Source of the DNA: Agrobacterium vitis
Lineage (GTDB): Bacteria; Pseudomonadota; Alphaproteobacteria; Rhizobiales; Rhizobiaceae
Direction: 5' to 3'
Assembly (NCBI RefSeq): GCF_014926405.1
Contig: NZ_JACXXJ020000003.1
Location: 727,001 to 791,000, forward strand
DNA: 64,000 bases
In this document: piece after piece, positions 1-9,635 of the stretch
Layout of the letters: each line of letters begins with the position of its first letter
How positions within the stretch are numbered: position 1 is the stretch's first letter
Notes under the pieces: generated by a model
Seen by the model: the letters and a program-made list of their open reading frames with translations, nothing else
Told to the model about the DNA's origin: nothing
Databases searched by the model: none
Translations under genes and position numbers: made by a program

Positions 1-452
1 ATCGGATAGCTATCGGAATGCAGGGCCAGCGTGATGGTCGGCGTATCCGCCGGGTTCACTTTTGCATAGGTCGGCGGATAAGGCAGCGTTTTCGGCAGGC
101 TGCCGCTGGCCGAATTGATCGCCGCCTGCACGTCCTGCGCAGCACCATCGATATCCCGGTCGAGGTTGAATTGTAGCGTCACCTGGCTGATGCCGAAGGC
201 GCTGGAAGAGGTCATCGAAGCCAGTGCCGGGATCTGCCCAAGCGGCCGCTCCAGCGGCGCTGTCACCAGGGCCGCCATGGTCTCGGGGTCAGCGCCCGGC
301 AATTGCGTGGTGACGCGGATCGTCGGAAAATCCACCTGCGGCAGCGGTGCTACGGGCAGCGAGGCATATCCCAGCAATCCCCCCAGCAGGATGGCGATCC
401 CCAGCAGCGAGGTGGCGACGGGGCGCGCAATGAAGGGTGTCGAGATGCTCAT
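1..452 (-). CDS. RND efflux pump inner-membrane subunit, N-terminal part (cut by window edge)
   Basis: The visible 150 residues begin [18 protein letters not shown], the usual cytoplasmic start and first transmembrane helix of AcrB/MdtB-type proton-driven exporters. They continue with VDFPTIRV and LPGADPETM, and then the porter-domain stretch [15 protein letters not shown]. The wording is closest to the MdtB/MdtC/MuxB subgroup. The rest of the protein (normally about 1,030 residues) lies beyond the window. Its ATG overlaps the stop of the upstream fusion-protein gene (ATGA at 449-452), so the two are translated as one operon. Family assignment is firm; the exact substrate and MdtB versus MdtC identity are not. 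Confidence 0.9.
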   Translation of the reverse strand, partial: MSISTPFIARPVATSLLGIAILLGGLLGYASLPVAPLPQVDFPTIRVTTQLPGADPETMAALVTAPLERPLGQIPALASMTSSSAFGISQVTLQFNLDRDIDGAAQDVQAAINSASGSLPKTLPYPPTYAKVNPADTPTITLALHSDSYP

Positions 453-1831
453 TTCGCGGCGTCAGCCGGTGGGGTTGCGGGTGCGCCGATGTCTTTTTGT
501 TCTCCTGAAGCAGGTGCTGGTTTGCCGTCCGGCCCAGCCGGAGGTTTTTCACCTCCATTTTTCTGCGAGGCTGGGTCATGGGCGTTTGGCCGGGCCTGGC
601 CATTGTTACGGTTGCCGCCATGGCGTTGACGCGGCTTGTTATCATCCAGCGGTACGGCCATGTTGGCCGGATCGGCCTCCTGCGGCGTCGAAACCCGCAC
701 CAGCGCGCCATCCTGTAGCCGGGCGAAACCGGTCGTCACCACAGTCTCTCCGGCGCTAACCCCTTTGGCGATCACCGCCATCTGGTCGTCCTGCATGTCA
801 ACCGTGACCGCCTGGATCTTCACCGTCTGGTTCGGTTGAACAATATAGACGTAGGTTCCTGCAGGACCGCGCTGGATGGCCGCCGAGGGAACCGTCAGCA
901 CATTGTTCTTTGTCTCAACGAGAAGCCGGGCATTGACGAAAGCGCCAGGCCAGAGCTTTAAGTCTTCATTGGGGAATTCAGCCCGCAAGCGGACAGTGCC
1001 TGTGGTAGTATCCACCTGGTTATCGACTACCGTCAGCGTGCCGTTGGCAACGACCGTCTTGCCGTCATCGCCGAGGGCATCGACCGAAAGAGCGCCCCTG
1101 GCATTGGCGGTATTGACGCGGGCCAGATCCTGCTGCGGAATGGAAAACACGATGGTAATTGGCTTGATCTGAGACAGGGTGACGATGCCGGTCGTATCAC
1201 CGGTCGAGACGATATTGCCGACATCGACATTGCGAATGCCGGTTCGTCCATCCATCGGTGCCTTGATCACGGTATAATCCAACTGGGCCTGAGCCGCCTC
1301 AATGGCTGCCTGGTCGGACTGGACCTGCGCTTTGTATTGCGCAACCAGCGCCACCTGATTGTCCAATTGCTGCTGGGTGGTGGCGGAATTACCGATCAGG
1401 CGCTGCAAACGCTCCATTTCCAGAATGGCGTAGGTCAGTTGGGCCGAGTCCTGGGCCTTCTTGCCAATCGCTTCATCCAGCTGCGCCTTATAAAGTGCGT
1501 CATCCAGCGTGGCGATCAACTCACCTTTCTTCAGGTCCTGCCCCTCCTGAAAGCCGATCTTCGTGATCCGCCCACTGACTTGCGGCTGGATAACAACAGT
1601 GTTCAACGGTTTGACGCTGCCGACGCCGGTCACGTAAACGGGTACATTCGTCTGGTTCACCGGAGAGGCTACAACGGGAATGGCGAGATCGCGGCCCCGC
1701 TGCCGGTCGGCCTGGGGCTTACCCAGCCAGCCTGCGGTGATCGCGGCAAATTGCGGTTGGCGGGCAGCATAAACCAATCCGGCCCCCACAAGCACCAGGC
1801 CGACCAGGGCGATCTTCGTCATTCTCTTCAT
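449..1831 (-). CDS. RND efflux periplasmic adaptor (membrane fusion protein, AcrA/MdtA type)
   Basis: A 460-residue HlyD/AcrA-family adaptor. An N-terminal hydrophobic segment (about residues 7-22) anchors or exports it. A lipoyl half-motif follows ([11 protein letters not shown]), then an alpha-hairpin rich in Gln and Ala (about 110-190), the returning lipoyl half ([13 protein letters not shown]) and beta-barrel segments ([21 protein letters not shown]). It would link the RND pump encoded immediately downstream to an outer-membrane channel; no TolC-like gene is in view. The last 70 residues are an unusual low-complexity tail rich in Pro, Gly, Asn and Lys, beyond the normal end of the family fold. 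The gene has a long leader (1832-2056) and overlaps the pump gene by ATGA. Confidence 0.93.
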   Translation of the reverse strand: MKRMTKIALVGLVLVGAGLVYAARQPQFAAITAGWLGKPQADRQRGRDLAIPVVASPVNQTNVPVYVTGVGSVKPLNTVVIQPQVSGRITKIGFQEGQDLKKGELIATLDDALYKAQLDEAIGKKAQDSAQLTYAILEMERLQRLIGNSATTQQQLDNQVALVAQYKAQVQSDQAAIEAAQAQLDYTVIKAPMDGRTGIRNVDVGNIVSTGDTTGIVTLSQIKPITIVFSIPQQDLARVNTANARGALSVDALGDDGKTVVANGTLTVVDNQVDTTTGTVRLRAEFPNEDLKLWPGAFVNARLLVETKNNVLTVPSAAIQRGPAGTYVYIVQPNQTVKIQAVTVDMQDDQMAVIAKGVSAGETVVTTGFARLQDGALVRVSTPQEADPANMAVPLDDNKPRQRHGGNRNNGQARPNAHDPASQKNGGEKPPAGPDGKPAPASGEQKDIGAPATPPADAAK

Positions 1832-2056
1832 AGGTTTCGCTCACGCATTCTTCATGGCCCGTCATGGATGGTCCTTCGGGGATAGTCCATCCGGCAGCAA
1901 TCCTGTCTTTTCCCACAGAAGAACAGAACCGGCTTCATAGCACTCGCTCATCAAACTGTCTTACGGGATAAAGACAAGCCAATCACATCTTTGAAAAGAC
2001 GGGTTTATCGAGGACCTCATTCCAAATTTTGCAAAAACGGCAATGGGTTGAAAACG

Positions 2057-2087
2057 CCAAAGCCCGGAAGAGACTTCCGGGCTTTGG
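2057..2087 (-). terminator. Perfect 14-bp hairpin terminator after cheW
   Basis: The arms CCAAAGCCCGGAAG and CTTCCGGGCTTTGG pair perfectly around a 3-base loop (AGA). Reading on the minus strand, the hairpin lies 22 bases beyond the cheW stop and is followed by T-rich sequence (two TTTT runs). The symmetry would also let it stop plus-strand transcripts. Confidence 0.85.
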
Positions 2088-2109
2088 ACCTGCTACAAAT
2101 TTCGGGCAA

Positions 2110-2583
2110 TCAAGCGGCAATTCCCCAATCGCTGCAATTGCTGTGGGCAAACATCCGTTCGAGATTGAGAAAACAGATCATGCTCGCGCCCTGCACAATG
2201 ATGCCATCGGAAAAATCCGTTCCGGTGCTGGTGGCTTGCGGTACGGGTTGCAGGCTGTCCGCGGGAACCGTCAAGATGTCGGACACGGCGTCGACAAGCA
2301 GGCCTACGACCGCACTGTCCACTTCCGCAACGATGATGGCGCTGCGCTCATTGGCCACCATGCCCTGCATTCCCAATTTGACCGCGAGATCGACGATGGG
2401 AATGACCGTGCCGCGCAGGTTTATCACCCCGATGACCTCAGCAGGGGCATGCGGCAAGGAGGTGGCCGGTGCCCAGCCGCGAATTTCGCGGATGGACGTG
2501 GTCTTGACGCAGAATTCCTGTCCATGCAGCCTGAAGGCCAGGATTTCAAGCGCATCCGCCTGGCTGGTCGACGCCGTCCGCAT
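2110..2583 (-). CDS. cheW: Chemotaxis coupling protein CheW
   Basis: A 157-residue single CheW domain. It starts with the typical strand EILAFRLHGQEFCVKTTSIREI and contains the family hallmark VIGVINLRGTVIPIVDLAVKLG, followed by the SH3-like second half (VVGLLVDAVSDILTV). CheW bridges chemoreceptors and the CheA kinase at the inner face of the membrane. The ATG at 2583 overlaps the receptor stop by one base (TGATG); a TTG one codon upstream is possible but unnecessary. No cheA, cheY, cheR or cheB lies in the window, so this receptor-CheW pair is an outlying unit that presumably joins a core array encoded elsewhere. Confidence 0.95.
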   Translation of the reverse strand: MRTASTSQADALEILAFRLHGQEFCVKTTSIREIRGWAPATSLPHAPAEVIGVINLRGTVIPIVDLAVKLGMQGMVANERSAIIVAEVDSAVVGLLVDAVSDILTVPADSLQPVPQATSTGTDFSDGIIVQGASMICFLNLERMFAHSNCSDWGIAA

Positions 2584-4544
2584 CAAAATTCCTCCCAGTT
2601 ATCGGCCTTGGCCGCAGTCTGGAGACCCATGGCGCGGGCCACCTGCCCCACCATTCGCCGGGCCGGAGACGCAACCGGGCGGTGCTGTTCATGCGCAGCA
2701 GCCGGCTTTTTGGATGTCCAGCCAGCAGCCGAAGAGGCAGGCATGGTCTGGGAGCCGTCGAGGTGGAATTGCGAAATCAATTGACGCAACCGGCCCGCTT
2801 CCGATGCCAGCGAAGAGCTGGCTGCCGTCGATTGCTCGACCATGGCGGCATTCTGCTGGGTCACCTGGTCCATCTGGTTGACGGCGGTGTTGACTTCGGC
2901 AAGACCGACCGATTGTTCGCGTGACGACAGGGCAATGGCATCAAGCTGGCTGTTGATGGTAACGACATGCGCTTCGATGGCCTTGAGTGCCTCACCGGTC
3001 GCCCGCACCAGTGTCACACCATTGCTGACTTCGCCGGCAGAATTGCGGATCAACTCTTTGATTTCCTTGGCGGCACCGGCAGAGCGCTGGGCAAGTTCGC
3101 GCACTTCCTGGGCCACGACCGCAAAGCCCTTACCAGCCTCCCCGGCGCGCGCTGCTTCCACACCCGCATTCAAAGCGAGAAGATTGGTCTGGAAAGCAAT
3201 TTCGTCGATGACGCCAATGATGTTGGAGATCTGGTTGGACGATTGCTCGATCCGCTGCATGGCATCGACAGCGTTGGAGACGACAATGCCGGATTCGCGG
3301 GCCGACTGGTTGGCCTCGATCGCCACATGCCGGGCTTCTTCGGCGCGCTTGGAGGAATTGGCGACATTGGTGGTGATCTGGTCGAGGGCGGCGGCGGTTT
3401 CCTCCAGCGATGCGGCCTGCTGTTCGGTACGTTTCGACAGATCTTCGGCAGCCTGGCTGATTTCGCGTGAACCGCTATCGATAGAGCTGGTGGCATTAGC
3501 AACCGCACCCAGCGTATCGGACAATTGTGCAACGGCAGCATTGAAGTCATTGCGAAGCGCTTCGAACTCGGTGGCGAACGGCTGGCTCAAACGGAAGCCG
3601 AGATCGCCATTCGACAGTCGCTTCAGGCCATCGGCCAGACCAGACGTCGCCTCTGCCATTTCTTCCGCACGCTTGCGGTCCATTTCTGCAACGCGAGTCC
3701 GTTCCGCCTCGCTGGAATTGCGCACGCTTTCTGCTTCCCGTTCCAGTTCCCGGGCACGCAGGCCGTTATCTTTGAACACTTGCACGGCCTTGGCCATCCC
3801 GCCGACTTCGTCACGGCGCTCGGTTCCCGCAACATCCACAGAGAGATCGCCACCGGCCAGAGTTTCCATCGTTGCCGCAACCTTGCGGATCGGCAGGACA
3901 AGCCACGAGCGGATTGCGAAGAAGCCGATGGTCAGGACGATTGCCAGACCGGCTACGATGCTGGCCACCGTGACCATAGCGGCATGGCTTGAGGTCACGG
4001 ATAATGCATCGCTTTTCTGATCGGTGGCATTGTTCAAATCATCCACCAACTGCACGTTTTTTGGCGTAATAACGCGAAACGCCGCCTGACACTCATTGAT
4101 AAAGGCGGCTTGCGCGAGCGCCACGCCCTCTGGCGAATTGCTGGCATTGCCAAGAGCAATGGTATTGGCACAGGTATTGTCGATGATGCGCAGACTTTCC
4201 GTCTTGGCATCGGCAACATCACGGCGCTGCGGAACCGCGGCAATGGCAATGTCCATGAATTTTACGAAAGCGGCCCGCGAGGATTGAAGGTCCTGTTGAG
4301 AACCGGCTTTCTCTTTGTCGGAGCGAGCAATCGTCAGTTCCGCAATTGCCGAGCGTGCACCCTGCAAGGCCCGGTTGGCGCGCGATATCGCTGTCGCAGC
4401 GGCAGTATCCTGAGATATGAGGTCGCTATAGGATGTGTCGATATCCATAATGCGCGTTCCAGCATAGCCAGCAACGCCCAGTGCAAACACACCGAACAGC
4501 GCCATTATAGTTAAGAATTTACCAATGATTGGCAGGTTTTTCAT
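2583..4544 (-). CDS. Methyl-accepting chemotaxis protein with C-terminal CheR-binding pentapeptide
   Basis: A 653-residue transmembrane chemoreceptor. TM1 lies near residues 10-30, followed by a helical periplasmic sensor domain of about 160 residues and TM2 near 190-212. A HAMP region follows ([19 protein letters not shown]), then a second HAMP-like stretch ([16 protein letters not shown]) and the signalling hairpin tip [20 protein letters not shown]. The protein ends in NWEEF, matching the tethering pentapeptide (NWETF in E. coli Tar/Tsr) that recruits CheR and CheB. The ligand cannot be read from the sequence. It is translationally coupled to cheW downstream. The upstream 278 bases are AT-rich and carry its promoter region. 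Confidence 0.95.
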   Translation of the reverse strand: MKNLPIIGKFLTIMALFGVFALGVAGYAGTRIMDIDTSYSDLISQDTAAATAISRANRALQGARSAIAELTIARSDKEKAGSQQDLQSSRAAFVKFMDIAIAAVPQRRDVADAKTESLRIIDNTCANTIALGNASNSPEGVALAQAAFINECQAAFRVITPKNVQLVDDLNNATDQKSDALSVTSSHAAMVTVASIVAGLAIVLTIGFFAIRSWLVLPIRKVAATMETLAGGDLSVDVAGTERRDEVGGMAKAVQVFKDNGLRARELEREAESVRNSSEAERTRVAEMDRKRAEEMAEATSGLADGLKRLSNGDLGFRLSQPFATEFEALRNDFNAAVAQLSDTLGAVANATSSIDSGSREISQAAEDLSKRTEQQAASLEETAAALDQITTNVANSSKRAEEARHVAIEANQSARESGIVVSNAVDAMQRIEQSSNQISNIIGVIDEIAFQTNLLALNAGVEAARAGEAGKGFAVVAQEVRELAQRSAGAAKEIKELIRNSAGEVSNGVTLVRATGEALKAIEAHVVTINSQLDAIALSSREQSVGLAEVNTAVNQMDQVTQQNAAMVEQSTAASSSLASEAGRLRQLISQFHLDGSQTMPASSAAGWTSKKPAAAHEQHRPVASPARRMVGQVARAMGLQTAAKADNWEEF

Positions 4545-4822
4545 CGCAGAAATCCAGTTTTGTTTCGTTTCTGGCGCGATAATTCGCCATGACCGATCTG
4601 GTTCCTGCGCAGTTGGGCCTATACTTAATGATGTATGTATAAAATTGGGACATCGCTGTTATCGAAATAGTGTACTCCATTATTTTCACTCGCTGATCGG
4701 GAAATACATGAATTTCGAAATTTTCGAAACAAATAAAAACCTGAAATAAAATGTATTTCTTTTTTTAATTTTGCAGAAAAATGCAATAAAAATATAGAAT
4801 TACAAATATATAAATCAAAAAA
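4545..4822. other. AT-rich intergenic stretch
   Basis: This stretch lies between the chemoreceptor start and the end of the LacI gene, both on the minus strand. The part from about 4690 to 4822 is strikingly A/T-rich compared with the surrounding high-GC DNA. Apart from the LacI-gene terminator at its right edge I see no gene, repeat or clear promoter hexamer pair. It probably holds the chemoreceptor promoter. Confidence 0.6.
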
Positions 4823-4838
4823 TCAAGGCAGCCTTGAT
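4815..4838 (-). terminator. Rho-independent terminator overlapping the 3' end of the LacI gene
   Basis: On the minus strand the arms ATCAAGG and CCTTGAT pair around CTG and run straight into TTTTTT. The hairpin includes the last codons and stop (4823-4825) of the LacI-family gene, so coding sequence doubles as the terminator stem. Confidence 0.8.
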
Positions 4839-5893
4839 GCAATGGAGCTGCGCTCGATAAGCTCTGTCATCAGAATGACATGCCGAGCCGGGTGGCTAGC
4901 GCCTTTTATTCTTTCCATCAAATGGGCTGCTACGGTTTTTCCCATATGATAGACCGGCTGGCGGATAACGGTGATCGGCGGAGAGGTCACAGCAGTCCAA
5001 TCCGCATCGTGAAAAGCGATCAGCGAAAGATCCTGCGGGATCGACAGGCCGAGATGCCGGGCGACCTTGAAGACCTCCAGAGCAATAAGACTATCCGAGG
5101 CGATGATGGCACTTGGCCGGTGCGCCGATTGCAGCAGATCAAGCGCCAGCGCCTCACATTTTTCCCGGCCATTCGCGCCGAGACGCACGGCCTGCAGGGG
5201 CGCAGGCAGTCCTGCGGCAGTGCAAACAGCAATAAAACCTTCAACACGATGCCGGACCGATGCCGTATGAAGATCGTCGAGACTCTTCATCCGATGGTCC
5301 GGTGTATCGCAGGCGGTGATATAGGCGATCTCACGATGGCCATTGCGAATGAGGATTTCCGTTGCCTGTTGGGCCGCCTCACGGTCATCCGTTGTCACCG
5401 TGTCGACATCCAGGACAGGAAGGGCGCGGTCAAGCAGCACCAGCGGACAACCCGATTGCCGGATTTCTTGCAGGTGTTCGAAATCCAGCGTGCTTGCAGC
5501 CGAGATAATCAAACCATCGACCCGCTTTGCCAGCAAAGCCCTGACAGCAGCCTTTTCCGCCGCAACGTCTTCGCCGGAATTGGTGAGGATGACAGTATAA
5601 CCTGCCATGCGGGCCACATCGGCAATGCCGCGTACGGCTGAGCTGAAAAACGGATTTTCAATATCCCCGACCACAACACCAATGGTGCCGGATCGGCCCG
5701 TTGTCATGCTACGGGCCAGCTCATTGGGCCGGTAGTCCAATGTGGCCGCAGCCTCCAGAACCAGCGTCCGCACCTTGTCGCTGACGGTGCCATAGCCGCC
5801 CAAAACGCGCGCGGCAGTAGCCTTGGAAACGCCTGCGGCTCTGGCCACATCGGCAACGGTGGCGGATGATTTCCTGTTCGCGGGTTGTTCCAT
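4823..5893 (-). CDS. LacI-family transcriptional regulator
   Basis: A 356-residue repressor-type protein. The N-terminal helix-turn-helix and hinge are clear: ATVADVARAAGVSKATAARVL, then the minor-groove hinge region RPNELARSMTTGRSG. A periplasmic-binding-protein-like effector domain follows (GVVVGDIENPFF, VDGLIISAAS). It is divergent from the ABC-importer/oxidoreductase operon starting at 6135. Two identical-core palindromes (5956-5991) lie between them, so it very likely controls that operon and itself. The effector is probably the imported compound or a breakdown product. The gene ends in its own hairpin terminator. Confidence 0.94.
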   Translation of the reverse strand: MEQPANRKSSATVADVARAAGVSKATAARVLGGYGTVSDKVRTLVLEAAATLDYRPNELARSMTTGRSGTIGVVVGDIENPFFSSAVRGIADVARMAGYTVILTNSGEDVAAEKAAVRALLAKRVDGLIISAASTLDFEHLQEIRQSGCPLVLLDRALPVLDVDTVTTDDREAAQQATEILIRNGHREIAYITACDTPDHRMKSLDDLHTASVRHRVEGFIAVCTAAGLPAPLQAVRLGANGREKCEALALDLLQSAHRPSAIIASDSLIALEVFKVARHLGLSIPQDLSLIAFHDADWTAVTSPPITVIRQPVYHMGKTVAAHLMERIKGASHPARHVILMTELIERSSIASRLP

Positions 5894-5955
5894 GACATTA
5901 GCTCTATAAGGGATATTGACGGACGGTCAATGCGAATATAACAATTGTCAAACCG

Positions 5956-5991
5956 AAAGAGACCGGTCTCTTTAACATAGAGACCGGTCTC
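5956..5991. promoter_or_regulatory. Paired palindromic operators for the divergent LacI-family regulator
   Basis: Site 1 (5956-5973) is the perfect 18-bp palindrome AAAGAGACCGGTCTCTTT. Site 2 (5980-5991) is GAGACCGGTCTC, the same 12-bp core. The centres are 21 bp apart, two helical turns, so two dimers or a tetramer could bind the same face. The central CG step is typical of LacI-family operators. A TTAACA (5972-5977) with TCCAAT 17 bp further on may be the rightward promoter, which would place site 2 inside its spacer; that pairing is tentative. Confidence 0.82.
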
Positions 5992-6134
5992 ATATCCAAT
6001 AACAAGAAAACGGCATGCGACAAGCATTTGCCGAATGAATGGTTGCCGCCATTCATTCGGATGGGAAACCGCGCGCGTCATCACAAGGCCAGCACGGGAA
6101 AGAAAAACAATCACCAGAGCGGAGAACAACGACA

Positions 6135-6962
6135 ATGAGTATAACCAAAGCAATTTCACAGAAGGCGCGCGGCGCGGTCATCGCGGCGGCTCTTGCCTGT
6201 GCCGGATTGATGGCGCAGCAGGCCGTTGCAGCCGACAATCCCTACGGGTTGATTGACCCGAAGGTCATCAGTGTCGGCACCATGGGCGATTCCAAGCCCT
6301 ATACATTCATCACCTCCGATGGCCAGTTTACCGGCTTTGACATTGAACTCTTTCTCAATGTTGCCGAGCGCATGGGCTTCAAGAAAGATCAGGTTGTCTT
6401 TACCGGTCAGGAATTTTCGGCCCTGATGCCGTCTGTTGCCAATGGCCGGTTTGATGTGGCTGTGGCGGCCATTGGCACGACAGACGCACGAAAGAAAACC
6501 GTTGATTTCTCCGATGGCTATCTAGCCGGTTATCTCTCAGTGCTGACCCCGGATGCGAAGATTACCGATGCCGCGGGCCTGAAGGGCAAGCGCCTGGGCG
6601 TGGTGCAAGGCACGTTGCAGGAAATCTATGCGACCAAGAATTTCAAGGACACCGATCTCGTCAAATTCCCCGACAACAACTCCGCCGTCTCGGCCCTGAA
6701 CAATGGCACGGTCGATGCCCATTTCCTCGATTATGAGGCTGCCAAGGACTATACGGATCGTTTCAAGGCACTGAAAATCGCCGTCAACATTCCAAGCTTC
6801 GATGCGCCTGCGGGTTTCGTGATCCGCAAGGGCAATGATGGGCTGCGCGAGGCCTTCAACAAGGGCCTGCACGCTGCCATGCAAGACGGCACATGGAAGA
6901 AGCTCTACGAAAAATGGTTCCCCGGCTCGCCAATGCCTGCCGACTATCTTCCCAAGCCTTGA
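6135..6962 (+). CDS. Amino-acid-type ABC transporter substrate-binding protein
   Basis: A 275-residue family-3 (SBP_bac_3) periplasmic binding protein. The start at 6135 gives a normal Sec signal ([17 protein letters not shown], cut after AVAADN); longer in-frame starts would add a charged, non-signal extension. Hallmarks are [40 protein letters not shown] and [12 protein letters not shown]. The final lobe ends [20 protein letters not shown]. It is the first gene of the LacI-controlled operon and feeds the fused permease/ATPase downstream. Substrate is unknown. Companion oxidoreductases suggest a modified amino acid, opine or Amadori-type compound (inference). Confidence 0.92.
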   Translation: MSITKAISQKARGAVIAAALACAGLMAQQAVAADNPYGLIDPKVISVGTMGDSKPYTFITSDGQFTGFDIELFLNVAERMGFKKDQVVFTGQEFSALMPSVANGRFDVAVAAIGTTDARKKTVDFSDGYLAGYLSVLTPDAKITDAAGLKGKRLGVVQGTLQEIYATKNFKDTDLVKFPDNNSAVSALNNGTVDAHFLDYEAAKDYTDRFKALKIAVNIPSFDAPAGFVIRKGNDGLREAFNKGLHAAMQDGTWKKLYEKWFPGSPMPADYLPKP

Positions 6963-7040
6963 TGTGACTGCACCCGGTTGGCTGTGAGCACCAACCGGGT
7001 CGCCACTGGGCAATTGACCATAACCGGGAAGGACTTTTGA

Positions 7041-8564
7041 ATGGAATGGCTTGAAACACTGCGTCGCAGTTTTCTCGACTGGGACGCGATGGCCGAAGTC
7101 TTGCCTGCCATGATCACGGTCGGCTTGAAGAATACGCTTATCCTCGCCTTCGCCTCCACCGTGATTGGCGTGGTCATTGGCATGGTCCTCGCCATTATGG
7201 GTATTTCGCGCTCGCCGTGGCTGCGCATTCCGGCGCGGCTTTATACCGACATCTTTCGTGGCCTGCCTGCGATTGTCACGATTTTGCTGATCGGTCAGGG
7301 TTTTGCCCGCATTGCTCGCGAAATCTGGGGGCCATCACCCTATCCGCTGGGCATTCTGGCACTGAGCCTGATTGCCGGGGCCTATATTGGCGAAATCTTC
7401 CGCTCCGGTATTCAGAGTGTCGATCGGGGCCAGCTGGAAGCCTGCCGGGCGTTGAGCATGAGCTATGGCCAAGGCATGCGGCTGATTATTGTGCCGCAGG
7501 GCGTGCGGCGGGTATTGCCCGCGCTGGTCAATCAGTTCATCGGCAATGTGAAGGATTCCAGCCTCGTCTATTTTCTCGGTCTCTTGGCATCCGAGCGCGA
7601 AATTTTCCGCGTTGGGCAAGATCAGGCTGTTGTCACGGGCAATCTCTCGCCGCTGTTGCTGGCGGGCATGTTCTATCTTGTCATCACCGTGCCCCTAACC
7701 CATCTGGTCAACACCATCGATGCCCGGCTGCGGCTTGGCAAAAAGCCAGCTGCCGAGGCGATCAGTGGTCTTGCCGAAGTGAGCGAACTGGCGAAGGCTG
7801 TGGATGGTGCGAATGCGCCGACGAAGGAAATCACCTTCACCGGCGGGAGTCTGGATGTGCGTGAACTGACCATGGCCTACGGCACGCTGGATGTGCTGAA
7901 GGGCGTTGATCTCACCGTCAAACCCGGCACCGTCACCTGCATCATTGGCCCCTCCGGCTCTGGCAAATCGACGCTGTTGCGCTGCCTCAACCGCTTGGTT
8001 GAGCCAAAGGGCGGCGATGTTCTGCTGGACGGTGCCAGCATTCTGACAATGAAACCCGAAAAACTGCGCCGCAAGGTTGGCATGGTGTTCCAGCACTTCA
8101 ACCTGTTTCCCGATCATTCGGCGCTCGACAATGTCATGCTGTCGCTGACCAAGATCAAAGGTATGTCACGGCAGGAAGCCGAGCGGATCGCGCTGGCAAG
8201 ATTGCGTGATGTCGGGCTGGAAAGCCGCAAACATCACCGTCCCGGTGGTTTGTCTGGTGGGCAGCAACAGCGGGTGGCCATTGCCCGTGCGCTGGCGATG
8301 GAGCCGGAGGTTATCCTGTTCGATGAAGTCACCTCGGCGCTTGATCCGGAATTGGTGAAAGGCGTGCTGAACCTGATGGCCAATCTGGGTGAGCGCGGCA
8401 TGACCATGGTGGTTGTGACCCACGAAATGGGCTTTGCCCGCCGCGTCGCTGATCAGGTGATTTTCATGGATGAGGGCAAGGTGGTGGAAGCAGGCTCACC
8501 CGAAGCCATTTTTGACCACCCTCAGAGTGCGCGGTTGAAGCACTTTTTGGCGGAGGTTTTGTGA
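7041..8564 (+). CDS. Fused ABC permease and ATPase for amino-acid-type uptake
   Basis: A 507-residue fusion of two normally separate proteins. Residues 1-230 are a HisMQ-type permease with TM helices and the coupling motif [12 protein letters not shown]; the EAA-like loop is intact. A linker of about 40 residues leads into a GlnQ-type ATPase with Walker [10 protein letters not shown], signature [15 protein letters not shown] and Walker [13 protein letters not shown]. The start at 7041 follows a clear GGGAAGGA. A single fused chain dimerises to give a complete importer without a second permease gene. It works with the binding protein at 6135. Such fusions are known in rhizobial amino-acid importers. 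Confidence 0.93.
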   Translation: MEWLETLRRSFLDWDAMAEVLPAMITVGLKNTLILAFASTVIGVVIGMVLAIMGISRSPWLRIPARLYTDIFRGLPAIVTILLIGQGFARIAREIWGPSPYPLGILALSLIAGAYIGEIFRSGIQSVDRGQLEACRALSMSYGQGMRLIIVPQGVRRVLPALVNQFIGNVKDSSLVYFLGLLASEREIFRVGQDQAVVTGNLSPLLLAGMFYLVITVPLTHLVNTIDARLRLGKKPAAEAISGLAEVSELAKAVDGANAPTKEITFTGGSLDVRELTMAYGTLDVLKGVDLTVKPGTVTCIIGPSGSGKSTLLRCLNRLVEPKGGDVLLDGASILTMKPEKLRRKVGMVFQHFNLFPDHSALDNVMLSLTKIKGMSRQEAERIALARLRDVGLESRKHHRPGGLSGGQQQRVAIARALAMEPEVILFDEVTSALDPELVKGVLNLMANLGERGMTMVVVTHEMGFARRVADQVIFMDEGKVVEAGSPEAIFDHPQSARLKHFLAEVL

Positions 8565-8590
8565 GTGATAAATAGAAGGCAGAAACAAGC

Positions 8591-9595
8591 ATGAAAAAAC
8601 TCAGATGGGGTGTGCTGGGAGCCGCCAATATTGCCATGAAGACCGTTATCCCGGCCATTCAAGCGGGAGAGACCGGCGTTGTTGCGGCAATTGCGTCGCG
8701 CTCACTGGCAAAAGCGCAGAGCGTAGCGGCTGACCTTGGCATTGCCAAAGCCTATGGCAGCTATGAGGAATTGCTCCGCGATCCCGATATCGATGCGATC
8801 TATAATCCGCTGCCCAATCACCTGCATATGCCGATGACGTTGGAAGCTATCCGCCACGGCAAGCCAGTGCTGTGTGAAAAGCCAATTGCCCTGACGGCAG
8901 AGGAAGCAGAGCAGATTGCTTCAGCATCCAGCACTTCCGGTGTGCTGGTCGCAGAGGCCTTCATGGTGCGCCATCATCCGCAATGGCTGAAGGTGCGCGA
9001 TCTGGTGAAAGCCGGGCGAATTGGCGAGGTGCGGAGCATCCAGACGATCTTCTCCTATTATCTCGATGATCCAACCAATGTGCGCAACCAGAAAGATATT
9101 GGCGGCGGCGGACTTTATGATGTCGGCTGTTACGCCATCAATACCGCCCGCTTTGTGTTTGATGGTGAGCCAGAGCGTGTGATTGGCCTGTTTGATCAGG
9201 ATGAGACATTCCAGACGGACAGGATGATGAGTGGCCTGGCGGAATTCTCCGCGGGTCGCCACCTCACGTTTACCTGCGCCACGCAGTTGTCCTTATGCCA
9301 GAAGGTCACGGTGCTCGGCACCAAAGGCCGCATAGAAATTGCCATTCCCTTCAATGCACCAACCGATGCGCCCACCACCATCACCATCGATGATGGCCGT
9401 GACCTGACCGGTGGCGGCTGTGAAGTGATCGAGATCAGCGCTGCCAATCAATATGGCCTGCAATGCGATGCTTTTGCCCGCGCGGTGCTGGCGGGTGAGC
9501 CTTTGTCATCCGGGCTAGGCGATGCCGTGGCCAATATGAAGGTCATCGATGCGTTTTTCCGCTCGGCCAAGAGCAATGGCTGGGAACAGCCGTGA
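8591..9595 (+). CDS. Gfo/Idh/MocA-family NAD(P)-dependent oxidoreductase
   Basis: A 334-residue cytoplasmic enzyme. The N-terminal Rossmann fold begins WGVLGAANIAMKTVIPAI. The conserved YNPLPNHLH and catalytic-lysine motif GKPVLCEKPIA follow, then the alpha/beta substrate domain (GGGGLYDVGCYAIN). Family members oxidise or reduce sugars, inositols and opine-like substrates (MocA acts in rhizopine catabolism). It lies 26 bp after the transporter gene in the LacI-controlled operon and probably acts on the imported compound; the exact substrate is unknown. Confidence 0.92.
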   Translation: MKKLRWGVLGAANIAMKTVIPAIQAGETGVVAAIASRSLAKAQSVAADLGIAKAYGSYEELLRDPDIDAIYNPLPNHLHMPMTLEAIRHGKPVLCEKPIALTAEEAEQIASASSTSGVLVAEAFMVRHHPQWLKVRDLVKAGRIGEVRSIQTIFSYYLDDPTNVRNQKDIGGGGLYDVGCYAINTARFVFDGEPERVIGLFDQDETFQTDRMMSGLAEFSAGRHLTFTCATQLSLCQKVTVLGTKGRIEIAIPFNAPTDAPTTITIDDGRDLTGGGCEVIEISAANQYGLQCDAFARAVLAGEPLSSGLGDAVANMKVIDAFFRSAKSNGWEQP

Positions 9596-9635
9596 ACCAA
9601 TTCACATCATCATGATTGAAGACTGAGAGAAAACC

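Noticed and set aside
5903..5930. TTGACC-N16-TATAGA as the lacI promoter
   Set aside because: The implied transcript start would lie almost at the ATG (5893). A leaderless message is possible but unsupported. The nearby dyad ATTGAC-N5-GTCAAT (5915-5931) may be real but does not match the operator core.
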